Made by a program: the position numbers and the translations under genes. A model generated the notes under the pieces. It was not told the DNA's origin. It did no database searches and was given only the letters and a program-made list of their open reading frames with translations. This document shows, in pieces, positions 10,362 through 19,066 of a stretch of 64,000 nt of DNA (positions are counted from its first letter, which is position 1; every line of letters starts with the position of its first letter). Where the stretch lies: assembly GCA_030374735.1 (NCBI GenBank), contig JASCIV010000019.1, positions 1-64,000 on the forward strand, read 5' to 3'. The DNA comes from Gracilaria caudata (Eukaryota; Rhodophyta; Florideophyceae; Gracilariales; Gracilariaceae).

Positions 10362-13300
10362 ATGTCGAGGCGTGGGAACAGGATGTATGGCGGGGGCTAC
10401 TCCCGCTGGGACCGCCGTGACGTTGGTCTCAAACCAGAGAATGCACTAAGCCGAGTTGCTCGTAAGTTTTCCGTCAGTCCAATGGCGCTTTCCTCATCGA
10501 CCCCGATCTCTTGGTCATTTACGTTTAACCAGATATTTTGCCGCTCTTCCAGACTAGCTAACAACTCTTGTTTTACGATTTACTTGCCATTTGTACAGAG
10601 CTTGTTGAAGTTGGCGAGGTATCAGATGCAAACCAGGCGCTCTATGATATCATCACTGACAACCAGACTCGACGTCGCCAATGGAGCAAGACATACGAAG
10701 GTATTATGATGAAGCTCATGGAGCTCAGCGTCGAACTTCGCCAGCCGGCAATGGTCAAGGAAGCGCTCCACAAGTACCGTGCCATGTGCATGCAATCCAA
10801 CGTGGCCTCCCTTGAAGATGTGGTAAGATTTCTCGTCGACCTCGCTGAGAAACGGACGGAGAATGCGCGCAAGTCTGTTGACGAGGCAATTCTGGAAAAA
10901 GCAGAGGATCTTGAGGATGAGGCTATGGAGACTCCGGAGACTCTGCTCTTGGAAGCTGCGGGAAATGCGCTTACCAAAGAACGAATTGACCGTCAACAGG
11001 TCGTTCCTTGGATGCGTTTTCTGTGGGAAGTATATCGCGTGGTCGTGGACATTGTCAAATCTCACAATAAGCTTGAGGTGTGCTATCACAATATATCAGT
11101 GAAGGCGTTTAAGTTTTGTCTCAAGTATAAGCGCTTTATGGAGTTCAGGAGGCTTTGTGATATGCTCAGGCAGCATTTGAACCAACTCATGAATAATACT
11201 AGGAACTCGCCGAACGACGTCAAGATCACCGACGCGGAGACGTTGCAAAAATTCATGGAGACTCGATTCATTCAACTTTCCACATCCGTAACACTAGAAC
11301 ATTGGCAGGAGGCATATCGCACGATCGAGGACATACACCTTATAATGACCTTGGGAAAGACGAAGGCGAAACCACAACACATGAGCATTTATTACGATAA
11401 GCTGATGCAAGTGTTTTGGGTTTCTGGAAATTACCTTTATCACGCTCATGCGTTGTATAAGTTGTACACTCTCTCCGTCAAACAAAACAGAAACTTATCC
11501 GCAGAGGACGCACAGACTATGGCATCGAGGCTTGTTTTAGCCGCCCTGTCTATTCCCGTATATGACGATCGGTCAGCCGTGTTGTCTGAGTCGTACGGGG
11601 TAATTACGGATGTTCTTGGCTCTCCTATAAATGAGAACGCTGCTCGTCATGCTCGTATGGGAGCTTTGCTTGGATATTCGACTGCTGCCCGAAGAGGTCC
11701 TCTACTGACTGAACTACTCTCCAGAGGGGTTGGGGAAGCATGCCATCCGGAGCTCCGCGATCTGTACAGCCTTCTTGAAGGCGATATGGCTCCGTTACAG
11801 TTTTCGAGTCGTTTCAAGAAGATACTGGATTTTGTGAACTCCAAGGACATCCTCAGAGAATACGCAGCGCCGCTACGCCGTGCAGCCATCTTTCGCCTTC
11901 TCGAGCAACTAGGCCGAGTTTATGATGTAATGAGACTAGACCACATGAAGAAGGTTGCAGATTTTGCCGAATACAGTGAGGTAGAAGAAACGGCCCTGAT
12001 GGCGTTGAAAACGAGATCACTGGCAGTTAGGTTTGATTACCAGAACCAATGCCTTCGATTCGAAAGTGAACTTTTCTCAACAGATGGCATGCGAACACAA
12101 CTTGGGCGTCTTGCCCGCCGAATGGCGCTTACTTCTAAGATGTTGATGGAGAATGCGAGAAGGTCTGCCGATAGTGCGTCGGACCAGGAGGTGATTGCAT
12201 TGGCGCTAGAGAGGGAAAAGAAGGTTGCTTCGCGCAGAAGGTTGGCGATTGCAAAGGCGAAGGCTGGTTTGGCCGAGGAGGAGAGAAGCATTCTTCGTCG
12301 CCGAGAGATTATCGAACGCCGCAAAGAAGAGGCCGAAAGGAGGATGGCCGAAGCTGTTAAACAGAAGAAGCTGGCTGCTGCACGCGAAGTTGCACTCGCA
12401 GAGCAGCGTCGCAAGCAAGAGGAAGCTAAACGTCGCCATGAAGAAATGCGGAGACAGGCAGAGGCTCCAATGGAGAGCTTGTTTACCGACTCTGTCACTC
12501 GGTCTGGGGTTATTGGCGGAGACGCAGAAGAAGAGGCTGAGAGGGAAGAACGAATGACAAGAGAAAAGGAGAAAGAGCTGAAAGAACACGCCGAGATGAA
12601 GAAGAGGGTGTTACAGTTGGCCTCCCATCTTAATCACATGGAACGTGCCACTCGAGAAGAAGAATGGCCACTGTTGATTGATGCTCACGAAAAAGAGGTC
12701 ACAGACTTATCGAAGCTCACGGAAGATATTGCATCGCGTGAGCTGGAAGAGGCAAGGAAAAATCATGCCAGAGCTCTTGAAGATAAGGGCAGAACGAATC
12801 GCATTATGCCCACTCTTGAGCAGTACATGTCAGATATGATGCAAAGAGTTGACAATGATTTCGAATCGTGGGCTAGGAAAGAAAGGGAGCGCGCCAACGC
12901 CCAAGCTGCTCGCGAGGCTGAGCAGGCTGCGATTCGAGAGGCAGAAGAGGCACGTGAACGTGAACAGCGGGAGGAAGAGGAACGAATGGTACGAGAGAAG
13001 GCAGAAGCAGAGGAAAGAGAAGCAGCAGACGCTGTAAGGAGAGCCCGTGAAGCTGCTGAACGAGAAGAAGCGGAAAGAAAGAAGCCTGTCCCTTCTTCTG
13101 GAAGGTACGTCCCTGGCGCATTCCGCCGCAGCAAGCCTGGTGGTGGTGGGGTGGATACCGGCCCCGTTAGAAATCCAAGTATGGGCAATCCAGGTATGGG
13201 CAACGCGCCAGTATCAGTACGAAGTCGTGCAGCGGTCCCCGGCTCACGACCACTGGAGAAACCGACTGGTCCTGGAGGTTTGAGCCTTTCACAGAGACTA

Positions 13301-13669
13301 TCGAGAAGTCAGCCTGGCTTGGCCCCCCCACCTACGCGATCCTCTGAACGACCGAGCAGTTCCCTCGGACTAAGTCGCGCAGACAAGCCTTCCGGAGTAT
13401 CCGCTCTGTCTCAAAGTCAGCCTCAAAGGCCGAGTAGCTTCACTAATTCCGAACGACCCGGTAATAAGCCCAGTGGCTTGGCCGCACTAAACAGCAAACT
13501 AGCAGGCGACGGGAAGCCAAGTGGCTTATCGAGACCAGGATACCGATCCTCCGGTGCCGGGTACTCTGCAGGTTCTCGACCTCCAAACTCAAACTCGAAT
13601 GATAACACCGAGATGTCTCCCTTCCGAAGGCGACGTTTGCAGTTGCAAGGGAAGTCTTCAAACCCGTAG
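10362..13669 (+). CDS. EIF3A: Translation initiation factor eIF3 subunit a
   Basis: This is the largest scaffold subunit of eIF3, which bridges the 40S subunit and the preinitiation complex in the cytoplasm. Exons are 10362-10461 and 10599-13669. The 137-bp intron (GTAAGT to TACAG) lies just after the conserved N-terminal KPENAL motif, and splicing restores the reading into LVEVGE. The protein is 1056 aa. The N-terminal helical repeats lead into a PCI domain at roughly residues 320-500. A long, highly charged R/E/K coiled region follows (about 560-870), then a Ser/Pro/Gly-rich tail with repeated KPSG and SQRLSRSQ-like blocks and basic RRRR near the end. The family assignment is secure; the tail is low-complexity and lineage-specific. 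Confidence 0.95.
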
Positions 13670-13856
13670 TGTGATAAGAATATTTAAGAGTTTGGGCAAG
13701 TGGTTACATTACAAATATACATGACAGGAGCGGAAAGTCGGCTACGTACTTCACGCAACTCGACTGGTGCGCTGTTTCTTTTTAAGATACAAAGATTTAA
13801 GTTCTGTGCAATGTATATCTATACATTCTCTATACATGTTAGATCTTTGGTGATAC

Positions 13857-14888
13857 CTACCTTCGGCTTACTATCTCTTTGATAACAGCTAAGCGAAAGC
13901 TCATCAGCCTTACAGACGATAGGATTCCATAAGTCGTAATTAGAAGGAAAGAAGTTGCCAGTAAGAAGAACAGACTCTCCGACAACCTAATAGACTGTAC
14001 GTGCTTAATGACAGCGCTGACATCAGGTATGGGGACAGAGAGCGTCATCTCCACCATTTGCGACGTGATATCGGTTGCGAATGCGAAGCCCTTTGAATTA
14101 CTTTTGGATTGAACTTCACTTTCTAAAGGATGAGTAACAGTCGGAGATTCTTGGACCTCTGAACTTGTGGTGCTCTCGACGAAATCGTTGCTTGTTTGAG
14201 GAGTAGTGTTCTCCTGAGTGACTTCGCTCTTCTTCCTTCTCTTTCCGAATAGCGCAGCTAATCTTTCTGATGAACCGCTTGATTTGGAAGCATTTGCATC
14301 GAGTGGAGTGCTTTGGGTTGGAGAATTTTGTGAGCCCTTCGTGCGCAACGAATCCTTTTCAGTACCATTAAGAGTACGCTCAGCAGCAGAGTCGGAGGCC
14401 AGCCGTACAAAGGCGTCCTTCACGCTACGTTTCGGACGCCGAACACGAGAAAGGACTTGACTCAAAAGCTTAATAAGCTTCTCCTGCTGATCAGCGCTAG
14501 GCAAAACCATCAAATAATCCGGACCGCGGCGACATTTGACAACAACTCCATGTGGTAAAACGCGTTTGAAACATGTTGAACGACGGGCGTGATGCACTTC
14601 TGACAGCTCAATTGTGACGTTAGCATCTTCTGGCGCGACGTTGAGATATTTGGCATTGAAGACGAGTTGCGTTTCGGTAATATGCAAAAGACCTACATTG
14701 AGACCTTGTGGGCGTCGTGTCTTGCGCATACACGATGCCCGGAAACTGGCGAGTGGCGGCTCGGCGCTTGGGGATGGGGGAAGAGTGAACGGTGGTAAAG
14801 CTTCTGCGGACTGCGTGGGAGAAGAGCGAGTAGTTGCATTTGAAGGTTCCGGGGAGTGCGCATGACTTTTGGGACGCGGAACCTTCAT
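13857..14888 (-). CDS. PH/GRAM-like domain protein with C-terminal membrane span
   Basis: 343 aa from the ATG at 14888; the open frame extends upstream only through non-ATG codons. After a Pro/Ser-rich leader, a beta-rich block (about residues 60-150, with GLLHITETQLVFNAKYL and later GPDYLMVLPSA) looks like a PH/GRAM fold. A Ser/Thr-rich linker with a KKR cluster follows. Near the C-terminus a hydrophobic stretch (SLFFLLATSFLLITTYGIL) is a clear membrane helix. The layout suggests a lipid-sensing protein anchored at the ER or a contact site, like GRAM proteins in general, but this is inference. It is divergent from the GST-N-like gene and convergent with eIF3a, 187 bp away. Confidence 0.65.
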   Translation of the reverse strand: MKVPRPKSHAHSPEPSNATTRSSPTQSAEALPPFTLPPSPSAEPPLASFRASCMRKTRRPQGLNVGLLHITETQLVFNAKYLNVAPEDANVTIELSEVHHARRSTCFKRVLPHGVVVKCRRGPDYLMVLPSADQQEKLIKLLSQVLSRVRRPKRSVKDAFVRLASDSAAERTLNGTEKDSLRTKGSQNSPTQSTPLDANASKSSGSSERLAALFGKRRKKSEVTQENTTPQTSNDFVESTTSSEVQESPTVTHPLESEVQSKSNSKGFAFATDITSQMVEMTLSVPIPDVSAVIKHVQSIRLSESLFFLLATSFLLITTYGILSSVRLMSFRLAVIKEIVSRR

Positions 14889-15249
14889 GATTTGCGTGAA
14901 ACGGGTGGATGGAGAACAGACCAAGATTGAAATTAAGGCCGCAAGTCGACGAGAAGCTTGAGTTAAGTACGAAGACGGGGCGCACAAAGCACGAGAGATT
15001 CCCAAACTCGTGGGTTACACGGCGTGGGGACGCGTTTCCAGAACGGGCGACGCGCGTGGCGGTGGCGAGGGTTGGCGCTCTCTTGAGCCGTCGTCCGCGG
15101 TAAGCAGTTGATGTGAGCGTACTGCACCGACGTGAGCAACCAATCAACGTATCGATTGTGCGATGTGCCATGTGCCAGGCATTCGAGATTTGTTGACCGT
15201 TTAACCCTGGACAAAACATCCACGCATACGTCCAGCAAGGAGCGCGCCC

Positions 15250-15270
15250 ACGTGGCTTCTGAAGCCACGT
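15250..15270. promoter_or_regulatory. Palindrome with a G-box core in a divergent promoter
   Basis: ACGTGGCTTC (15250-15259) and GAAGCCACGT (15261-15270) are perfect complements around one base. The left end forms CCACGTGG, a G-box type bZIP/bHLH site. It lies between the divergent PH/GRAM-like and GST-N-like genes, about 320 bp before the latter's ATG, so it may serve either. No factor is identified. Confidence 0.45.
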
Positions 15271-15588
15271 TGCGTTGTTCGCCGGATCTATTTGCTGTAG
15301 ATATCTTTGCTGCGGTGCGGCGGTTTGTGGCCACCCATTTCGGCAAGGGAACATGCGCCGGAGGCGGAAATAAATACCTTGCCTTCTTGGTGGCCAATCG
15401 TTGCGGTGCACTTGGCCCTTGACGTTAGTACGGTACTCTGACGCGGTCTTCCAATTTTGCACGAAGAATCGTCACGATGGCAGCTCTCATATCTCCGCGC
15501 CCCGGACAAGAGAGCATCTTCTGGCGAGACTGGGAAAGCCGACTGTGCTCATCGTTCAGCCGCGCCGGAAGAGAGACATCTTAGCGTC

Positions 15589-16665
15589 ATGGCCTTCGTC
15601 ACGAGCCTTCCCCTGCTTCGAGTCCAGAACAGAGCGCTGACAACTGCCAAGCGTTTCGCAACGCCGGTTGCCACAGCCACAAAACCAGAGCCGCCGAGCA
15701 ACTTTTCACCCCCAAAGCCTCGTCGTTTCTACGTCCGTCCCGACAGGGCAGTTGACATTGCGCAGGGCAGTGTCGGTCAACTTCTCAGAGTGTATGCCGG
15801 TGCACTTGTGGAAGGGTATCGCCTAAAGACCGAAGATGGCAAAATCGTCGAGTATTCAGCAACGCTTCCCAAGTCAAAGCCTACGATTCCGCTGCGGCTT
15901 TTCGAGTTTGAGGCCTGTCCTTTCTGTAGGAAGGTGCGAGAGGCTGTTAGCATGCTTGATCTGGATGTGCTGGTGTTCCCATGTCCCAAGGACGGTGTTC
16001 TGTACCGTCAGTTTGTGAAGGAGAGTGGAGAAAAAGCTCAGTTCCCGTATCTTATCGATCCGAACACTGACTTCTCTGGGTATGAATCAAACGATATCAT
16101 CAAGTATTTGTACAGCACATATGGACCATCTGGTGGGCGTGTGCCACTTGTAATCGGTAATGCGAGCACTTTCTCCGCAGGACTTGCCGCCAGCTTGCGT
16201 AGAGGACGCGGCCGGGCTCGAATGAACAAGACAGTTCCTGCTGGTAAACCGCTCGAACTTTGGGGCTATGAAGCCTCGCCGTTTGTTCGCCTAGTACGCG
16301 AGACTCTCACAGAACTAGAGTTGCCTTACTATCTGCATACTACCGCAAGGGGCTCGGTGAAGAGGGCTGAACTGAAGGAACTGGTTGGTAGATTCCAAGT
16401 ACCGTACTTGATCGATCCGAATACCGATATCGCAATGTTTGAAAGTGCAGAAATTTGTGAGTATTTGCGCGCAACTTATGGTCCGGACGCCACCGGCGCG
16501 GTCGAAGTGCCAGAAAAGGATATGGCGTTCATGCCTGGAGACGCGTGGGATAAGGAGCCTGCTGTTGAGAAATCGTTGGATCCACAGGTCGAGAAGGACG
16601 ACGTTCTTGAAAAATACTGCGAGGAGAACCCAGAGAGCGATGAATGTCGCGTATATGAAGATTAG
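15589..16665 (+). CDS. Tandem GST-N/glutaredoxin-like thioredoxin-fold protein, plastid
   Basis: 358 aa from ATG 15589. Two thioredoxin folds of the GST N-terminal/glutaredoxin type occur in tandem. The first (about residues 100-185) has the redox motif ACPFCRKVREA and ends with PYLIDPNTDFSGYESNDIIKYL. The second (about 220-305) has ASPFVRLVRE, so the cysteines are lost, then a near copy of PYLIDPNTD. Plants have a similar two-domain chloroplast family annotated as thioredoxin/GST-N proteins; exact activity is unknown. The first 60 residues are rich in R, S, T, A and P and fit a plastid presequence. An acidic tail (EKDDVLEKYCEENPESDECRVYED-like composition) closes it. A non-ATG open frame extends upstream and is excluded. 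Confidence 0.85.
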   Translation: MAFVTSLPLLRVQNRALTTAKRFATPVATATKPEPPSNFSPPKPRRFYVRPDRAVDIAQGSVGQLLRVYAGALVEGYRLKTEDGKIVEYSATLPKSKPTIPLRLFEFEACPFCRKVREAVSMLDLDVLVFPCPKDGVLYRQFVKESGEKAQFPYLIDPNTDFSGYESNDIIKYLYSTYGPSGGRVPLVIGNASTFSAGLAASLRRGRGRARMNKTVPAGKPLELWGYEASPFVRLVRETLTELELPYYLHTTARGSVKRAELKELVGRFQVPYLIDPNTDIAMFESAEICEYLRATYGPDATGAVEVPEKDMAFMPGDAWDKEPAVEKSLDPQVEKDDVLEKYCEENPESDECRVYED

Positions 16666-17109
16666 AAAAGTCAGATAGAACAATCTGCGTACACTAAGAA
16701 GATCGAATGCAGAGTTATGGGGCTGCAAATGATTCATGCATCGCCACTGCAAAATGAACTGTGAAAGTGCTTAGACTTGTCGTGCACAGTGAAAGTAAAG
16801 TACCGTCGTAGTGCTTTTCCGAAATAGAGTAATGGGTGTTTATAAGCTGCTATGGGTTACAATATGCAGTTCTACGCGGTCTTTGCCAAAATTCGTTCGC
16901 TTGTGAATGAAAAACCTTGTTACTTGACGACAGCCGCATCGAGTCATGTCAGGTGAAGGCAAATATTCCCTCGCGCCAAATAAGATTGCGCGATATTCAA
17001 TGCGTGCCGAAGTGTTTTCGCTTGGGGCACAGTTCTAGTTGGCGGGGGGAGGAGCAACCTGACTTGTTGACGGTCTAAGCGACTGTGAACCTAACTGCAG
17101 AGGATTGTC

Positions 17110-17355
17110 CTACCGTGTGGTTAATAATGATGTGCCCAGTCGTCCGCGTAGTACCAAAGGTTCGTAGTCTACGTCTCGACTTTCCTCTTCTTCGTCTGCG
17201 TCGGATTCGTCGTCGTCTTCCAGTTCCGTTGGTTCTTGGTATTCGTCAACTTGTTTTGTGGCGTTTCGCATTTGCATCCAAGCTTCGACCATAACGTACA
17301 GGACTGCCCACACCGAAGCAATGTAAAGGAACCATTTGTAAGGACACAAAGTCAT
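17110..17355 (-). CDS. Small single-span membrane protein with acidic tail
   Basis: 81 aa with a genuine ATG. Residues about 8-26 (WFLYIASVWAVLYVMVEAW) form one membrane helix, followed by a short linker and an acidic stretch of D/E residues. I do not recognise the family. The clean separation of one helix from a strongly charged tail, and its position in a gap between two genes, make chance unlikely, but there is no homology support. Confidence 0.5.
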   Translation of the reverse strand: MTLCPYKWFLYIASVWAVLYVMVEAWMQMRNATKQVDEYQEPTELEDDDESDADEEEESRDVDYEPLVLRGRLGTSLLTTR

Positions 17356-17585
17356 TCTGACTCAAGTCGACGTGCGGTTCGAAGAAAGGGGATAACAAAA
17401 TGTGCTCAGGGTCGAAGCTGCGCTGCGAACAGTGGAAGGGAGGGCAGACGCAAAGGATGCCGAGAAGAGAGCGAGAACAAAGCAGGAGGGAGGCCACAAG
17501 AGCTCCTGTCCAGACTGGGGAGTGACACACCTTTGTAGCGCGGGCGCGTTCAAAATAAACACCACGTCAACAAGGTGCCGTGTAG

Positions 17586-17600
17586 CAAAGCTCCGCTTTG
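17586..17600. repeat. Small perfect hairpin
   Basis: CAAAGC and GCTTTG pair around a 3-nt loop. A GCGC-GTT-GCGC repeat follows about 5 bp later. The surroundings (17360-17790) contain no supported coding gene. These hairpins lie 200 bp before the U5-like structure and could belong to the same or another small RNA, but nothing shows that. Confidence 0.35.
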
Positions 17601-17791
17601 ATGGTGCGCGTTGCGCGCTAGGTATTGTTGTGCCGACAGCGAGTGCAACGCGACATGCACGAGGCTTTTTGGGCCGTATTCGTGGAAAAAACAAGCGCCA
17701 TTTTTGCTGCGCACACATCCATTTCTACAGCTCAAAATCCGAGAGAAACACGGAGAAATGCTTCTGGGTGACCCCAGAGGTGTCACCCACG

Positions 17792-17927
17792 GGTGTTTTT
17801 TTTCTTAGCTTTGCAAACCCTTTCATTTGCACGTGGTTGCTAACCGGTTTTGTGCGTTTTCCGAAAACGCGGCCACAAAGTATTCCATGCGCACACACTT
17901 TTTGAACAAAGCTGGTTGTGGCTTTAC
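17792..17927 (+). ncRNA. U5 snRNA-like structure
   Basis: The arrangement fits U5. An outer stem TTAGC/GCTAA (17805-17809, 17839-17843) encloses an inner stem TGCAAA/TTTGCA (17812-17817, 17826-17831). The loop CCCTTTCA, followed by a stem T, matches the conserved U5 loop 1 (GCCUUUYAY) except for its first G. CGTGG follows on the 3' side, as in the internal loop of human U5. An extra GCGTTTT/AAAACGC hairpin comes next, then an Sm-like site ACTTTTTGA (17897-17905) and a 3' hairpin AAAGC/GCTTT (17908-17925). The G-to-C change, the imperfect Sm site and the undefined 5' end are weak points. Ends are approximate. U5 belongs to the U4/U6.U5 tri-snRNP and holds exons during splicing. Confidence 0.45.
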
Positions 17928-18624
17928 AAGTTACTGCGACGTCCGTAAGGTTTCAAACGATGGGAGGGCACAAGGTTAATTTCAGTTGATGACGCAAAAG
18001 GTTGTAGTGTGTAGTGTGGGTCGTATCAGGACCCCAAAACAGTTTCTTAGTAGAAAGAAGCTTAACCCAGATTCTCTGGCTTGGACAAACGGAGGGGTTA
18101 TGTCCGTTCCGCGACTCTGCGCAGCATGATCATCATGATGAAGCTCGCAGTACTACGAGAAAACGTTGTCAAATGATGCATAACAGTTCCAGAACCATGA
18201 AAGAAAAGAAAACAGCATTGAGCTAGAAACACGACTGCTTCCAACCAGCATTTACGGGCCCTCACAACAGCAGACTTGCGTTCAAGTACCTTTGTACCAG
18301 TCGCTCTGCAGCATGGACAACGTGCAGTTGATTCCGTGCGCCTTCGATGTGCATGGCGGCGCTGAACACTCCACAAAAGGCCTTCGTCCGACGGTTGGAG
18401 TTTTTTTCAAAATTGCGGGGGTCCAACGGTTGGACCAGGCCTAGAATACCGCTCAATCGTGTTGCGGCTGCAGCGCACTGTCTTACACACACCGCCGTAG
18501 CAGTAAACAGACGGCGCCTGGCGTCAAACGGTCTGGCCTGACCCAGCCCTCTCTTGCACCTTGAAATAAAGCTTTTTCATCATTGTACAAAGCTACGACG
18601 GTAGCCTTTATGGAAGACAAAAAG

Positions 18625-18630
18625 AAAAAA
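18625..18630 (-). terminator. RNA polymerase III terminator of tRNA-Lys
   Basis: A run of six T on the minus strand starts 13 nt beyond the tRNA 3' end, with another T5 run a few bases later. This is the usual Pol III stop signal and supports transcription of the tRNA on the minus strand. Confidence 0.8.
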
Positions 18631-18643
18631 TCCGTCAGAACCG

Positions 18644-18731
18644 CACCCTGGGCGGGGCTCGAACCCGCGGCCATTAGGTTAAAAGCCTAACGCTCTTTGT
18701 CGCTGTAATGAACCAACTGAGCTACCAGGGC
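18644..18731 (-). tRNA. tRNA-Lys(UUU) with D-loop insertion
   Basis: The minus strand folds as a tRNA: acceptor GCCCTGG/CCAGGGT (first pair G-U), D stem GCTC/GAGC, anticodon stem TTAGG/CCTAA with loop CTTTTAA (anticodon TTT), variable TGGCC, and T arm GCGGG-TTCGAGC-CCCGC. The gene is 88 nt instead of about 73. The excess lies in the D-loop: after AGTTGGT come about 15 extra bases (about 18697-18711) before the final A and GAGC. There is no intron at the usual 37/38 position. Non-canonical D-loop introns are known from red-algal nuclear tRNAs. The A box (TAGCTCAGTTGG) and B box are intact on either side, so transcription should be unaffected. A T6 terminator follows. Confidence 0.88.
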
Positions 18732-19066
18732 TGGCACGACTGTCAGCGCCGTCGTTCTGGGCTGTATTTATTTCATCCATCATTTGGACAAGTACAAATG
18801 TCTAACCTGATCACAGCCCGGCCGAAAGGCGCTATTCTTGAGTTCACGCGCACAAATGGATTAGAGCGCTACTTCCGTCACTCGTAGTTCGTGGATATAC
18901 TAAAGCACTTCAGGGATGCCGCAGATACCGCAGATATTCTCCACCAAAATATGTGCAAGCTGTGTGGAGTTCATTAACGAAAGACACGAGTTTCTCTAAT
19001 CGTCAATCAAGACAACAGAGGGACATGCAATCCAACTTCAAATAGCTTTACAACATGCTTCAAAAT

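Noticed and set aside
14620..15462. 280-codon minus-strand frame
   Set aside because: It overlaps the PH/GRAM gene in another frame and crosses the divergent promoter; Arg/Cys-rich composition of a shadow frame.
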